Shown here one piece after another: positions 6,082 to 8,292 of a stretch of DNA of 8,292 nucleotides. Each line of letters starts with the position of its first letter. Positions within the stretch are counted from its first letter, which is position 1. The DNA lies in NCBI GenBank assembly GCA_020346805.1, contig CP070790.1, positions 588,192 to 596,483 of the forward strand. The letters are read 5' to 3'. The translations under genes and the position numbers were made by a program. A model generated the notes under the pieces. The model did not search any database. It worked only from the letters and a program-made list of their open reading frames with translations, and was not told the DNA's origin. Origin of the DNA: Planctomycetota bacterium. GTDB taxonomy: Bacteria; Planctomycetota; Phycisphaerae; UBA1845; PWPN01.

Positions 6082-8253
6082 TTAGCATCCTGGCTGCTGG
6101 TTCGTACCGCCCATACACGACTGAAATATGCCGAAATCATCCAGATCCACGTCGTTGTCGTTGTCCAAATCAGTATCTCTGCAGCCGCCGGTGTAAGGCC
6201 TGTTGTACCCTGACAGGCAAGCTTGAAAAATCCCAAAGTCTTCCTGATCCGCATCACCGTCACTATCGAAATCAGCAGGGTGCGACTCGGTAGTAAAGCT
6301 CCAGACCTGCCCCGTTGTAGTACCGTTGTTGTTTTGACAATCGATTTTCCAGTAATAATGTGTCAGGTAGTCCATAATCCCAGGATCATGTGTCGATTCA
6401 GATTGATTCTGTACAAACGCCGGTGGATTGATGGTTCCGAAGTAGACATCGTAAGTCTTTGCATATGCCCCCATCCAACTCAAGTTAGCGTCAACGGAAA
6501 CATCGGACACTCCGGGGGCGGGACCCGGCTTCACCGCCTGATCGGGCTTGATCACCGCCCGCCAAGACGGTAGGAACCTAATCGTGTTTATAGTGCGGGT
6601 ATCGTCCGTATAGGTCGTATCGAAGCCATAACCGTCTCTCTGGGAACCGTTGGAATAAACCCTGGCATAGAAATACTCTTGGGCATGGGTCTGGTCACTG
6701 TCGGTAACCACCTCCCAGAGTCTATTGGCGATAGTACCCAAGTCCGGATTGAATACGGCCATAAGGGCATAGCCGCCAGTCAGGGCCCATCGACCACATT
6801 GATATGGGGGATAACCGTCGTTGGGTGAGTCGTCCGGATAAAATGTAACACGAAACCAACCGTTGGATCCATTCCAGTAATTGCGGAACTTGGGATAAGC
6901 AAGGTCTTTATTGAAGCACTTATAGGCAACCTGATTGGCTACTTGTTCAAGAACGGAGAAGTCTGGCCACGTTTGGCCGGTTACATGCCGATAGCGATAG
7001 AGGGCGTCAAACATATGAATCAAACTTCTGGCGTGACCAAACTCTTTCGAAATATCAGCCACTTGAGACTCATCAGCCGGTGTGGGGAAAGTCAATCCTT
7101 CATAACCGGCGAATTTAAACTCGTGGTGCTCCCTCCACCGGCCGGAATCTATATTCAGGCCGGTTACAGGATTGCCATTGAGATCAGTCAAGTTGGTCAG
7201 TGTGATCCTGTCCTGGAGTAGATCCGTAGCAATATCAATAAAATCAAGATAATGCTGCTTGTCGTCCGAGCCTATTGGAACCAGGGCAGGATCCTTTTGG
7301 TGAGCGGCCAGCAATTCCACCACCCCGCCAATAGTCCATATATAACGATTCCTGCTTAGTACATTACAATAAGAGTACTCATTCCCAAGTGCTTCGTTGC
7401 CCATTGCTACGAGAAAATCCGTAAAGTTGTACGTCTCCCAACAATTGGTACAGGCGTTACAGCCCCAATTGCGAGTTTGATATACATGATGATCCTCGAT
7501 AACCCATCGCTTATAATGGTGAATATGCACAATAGGGGCATAACTTGTTATTAAATTATTCATATTAGCCGTTCGTTGAGCTGCAGGTACGTCGAGGAAC
7601 AAATTAATGGCCTTGGCGATCAAATAGATAAACTGGGCACTATTTTTTAGGTCTTCGCGAGGTTTGGTGTCGTACTCTGGAGGATCATCGTTTATCTGGA
7701 ATGTATAGTCATATTGCCATATGTATGCGGGAGTCACCAAGTCCAGATAAGTCCTGGAGTTATACCAGTTGGTAGCGTAATCCGGATGCCAAAGGTACAA
7801 GTATTTGGTTGCGGGAGTACTCGTGGAATAATCATCTTGTAGATAGTTAATTGGTATCAGCAAGAGCTCCGCGAGGCTGTCTAATATGTCGATGCGTCCA
7901 TTGTAAGCGGCGTACCTGAGGATATTAATTGTATAAGCTGGTGGGTAGTACAAGCCGAGTGTACTGCTGTTATTGGGATGACCCTGAAAGTAATCCTCAA
8001 TCATATCCTCGCATTTCTGTAAAACATAAGGCCAGAGATCATCAATGATGTCGTCGTATTGGCCGGCGAAGCATGGAACGGCGATGCTAATCGACACAAG
8101 CAGAAACAATGCCATCGCACCAGCCCTTTTACAGATACCATAATTACCACTTAGAGTGCGCCGATATGGCGTTGTTGACCATTTTCGTTGTATGTGTACA
8201 TTTATCAGTCCTTTTTTATATAATCCAATGTTATTTCGAAGTATTATTTTCAT
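6082..8253 (-). CDS. Secreted protein of unknown function: large mainly helical domain, FN3-like module, dockerin-like tail
   Basis: The protein has 723 residues. A long basic N-terminus (1-45) precedes a hydrophobic core (46-60) ending in CFAG, a signal peptide with likely cleavage near Gly64. Residues 65-565 form an unrecognised domain rich in helix and aromatic residues. It includes HIHHYKRW (243-250), a CxxCxxC cluster (Cys264, 267, 270), SGRWREHHEFKFAGYEG (370-386), NGWFRV (464-469) and CGRWALTGGYALM (486-498). This could be an alpha/alpha-barrel of the kind found in polysaccharide lyases and glycosidases, but I cannot name a family. An FN3-like module (about 575-656) is closely similar to the one in the sulfatase (1-2187), and the dockerin-like cassette fills 660-723. 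ATG at 8253 is chosen: GGAG (8265-8262) lies 8 nt upstream and the upstream stop is 2 nt before it. An in-frame GTG at 8262 would fall on that ribosome site. Location and neighbours suggest extracellular polymer degradation; this is inference. Confidence 0.92.
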   Translation of the reverse strand: MKIILRNNIGLYKKGLINVHIQRKWSTTPYRRTLSGNYGICKRAGAMALFLLVSISIAVPCFAGQYDDIIDDLWPYVLQKCEDMIEDYFQGHPNNSSTLGLYYPPAYTINILRYAAYNGRIDILDSLAELLLIPINYLQDDYSTSTPATKYLYLWHPDYATNWYNSRTYLDLVTPAYIWQYDYTFQINDDPPEYDTKPREDLKNSAQFIYLIAKAINLFLDVPAAQRTANMNNLITSYAPIVHIHHYKRWVIEDHHVYQTRNWGCNACTNCWETYNFTDFLVAMGNEALGNEYSYCNVLSRNRYIWTIGGVVELLAAHQKDPALVPIGSDDKQHYLDFIDIATDLLQDRITLTNLTDLNGNPVTGLNIDSGRWREHHEFKFAGYEGLTFPTPADESQVADISKEFGHARSLIHMFDALYRYRHVTGQTWPDFSVLEQVANQVAYKCFNKDLAYPKFRNYWNGSNGWFRVTFYPDDSPNDGYPPYQCGRWALTGGYALMAVFNPDLGTIANRLWEVVTDSDQTHAQEYFYARVYSNGSQRDGYGFDTTYTDDTRTINTIRFLPSWRAVIKPDQAVKPGPAPGVSDVSVDANLSWMGAYAKTYDVYFGTINPPAFVQNQSESTHDPGIMDYLTHYYWKIDCQNNNGTTTGQVWSFTTESHPADFDSDGDADQEDFGIFQACLSGYNRPYTGGCRDTDLDNDNDVDLDDFGIFQSCMGGTNQQPGC
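6085..6276 (-). repeat. Dockerin-like EF-hand cassette, copy in the helical protein
   Basis: This stretch encodes residues 660-723. Two acidic EF-type loops (661-672 and 694-705) match dockerin calcium-ligand positions 1, 3, 5, 9 and 12. Cys679, Cys691, Cys713 and the terminal Cys723 keep the same spacing as in the copy at 2791-2982. Loop 1 has the usual Gly at position 6 (Gly666). The cassette follows the FN3-like module through a two-residue linker. Confidence 0.85.
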
Positions 8254-8255
8254 TA

Positions 8256-8292
8256 CTAACACTCCGGAGGCTGGTTCGCCTCACTCATACAC
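8256..8292 (-). CDS. C-terminal end of an upstream dockerin-tailed protein (partial)
   Basis: Only the last eleven residues, CMSEANQPPEC, and the TAG stop (8258-8256) lie in the window. They align with the ends of the two complete dockerin-like cassettes (CMQGMNQMPGC and CMGGTNQQPGC), including both Cys and the Asn-Gln pair. The upstream gene therefore most likely encodes another secreted protein with the same tail. Its stop is 2 nt before the next ATG, and the ribosome site of that next gene lies inside this coding end, so the two genes are probably co-transcribed and coupled. Confidence 0.75.
   Translation of the reverse strand, partial: CMSEANQPPEC

Overview
The window looks like a piece of a Planctomycetota genome, most likely class Phycisphaerae. 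This placement rests on recognised family traits and not on a marker gene. The traits are large secreted multidomain proteins, a formylglycine-type sulfatase, and a C-terminal acidic EF-hand (dockerin-like) cassette ending in Cys that recurs from gene to gene. All genes lie on the minus strand, so the order of transcription runs from high to low coordinates.

In transcription order the layout is as follows. (1) 8292-8256: the last residues and stop of an upstream protein whose tail matches the end of the same dockerin-like cassette. (2) 8253-6082: a 723-residue secreted protein with an unrecognised, mostly helical domain, then an FN3-like module and the dockerin-like cassette. Its ATG lies 2 nt after the upstream stop. 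(3) 6054-2788: a 1088-residue secreted protein with two FN3-like modules, a six-repeat Asp-box beta-propeller, an Ig-like module, a calcineurin-type phosphoesterase domain, a further Ig-like module, thrombospondin type-3 repeats and the dockerin-like cassette. It starts 27 nt after gene 2. (4) A spacer of about 160 bp holding palindromes. (5) 2627-2184: a small exported protein with part of a ThuA/GATase-like alpha/beta fold. (6) 2187-1: a secreted S1-type sulfatase overlapping gene 5 by ATGA. It carries a beta-sandwich and an FN3-like module and runs off the window before its C-terminus.

The tight spacing and single orientation suggest one transcription unit, or two if the 160-bp spacer holds a promoter. 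The products are nearly all exported, and at least three consecutive ones end in the same cassette. The simplest reading is a set of extracellular or surface-attached enzymes acting on a (probably sulfated) polymer and sharing one attachment tag. The sulfatase is the only protein whose chemistry is clear. The substrate, the role of the helical protein and the binding partner of the tag cannot be read from the sequence. I see no tRNA, rRNA, CRISPR array, insertion sequence or convincing promoter in the window.
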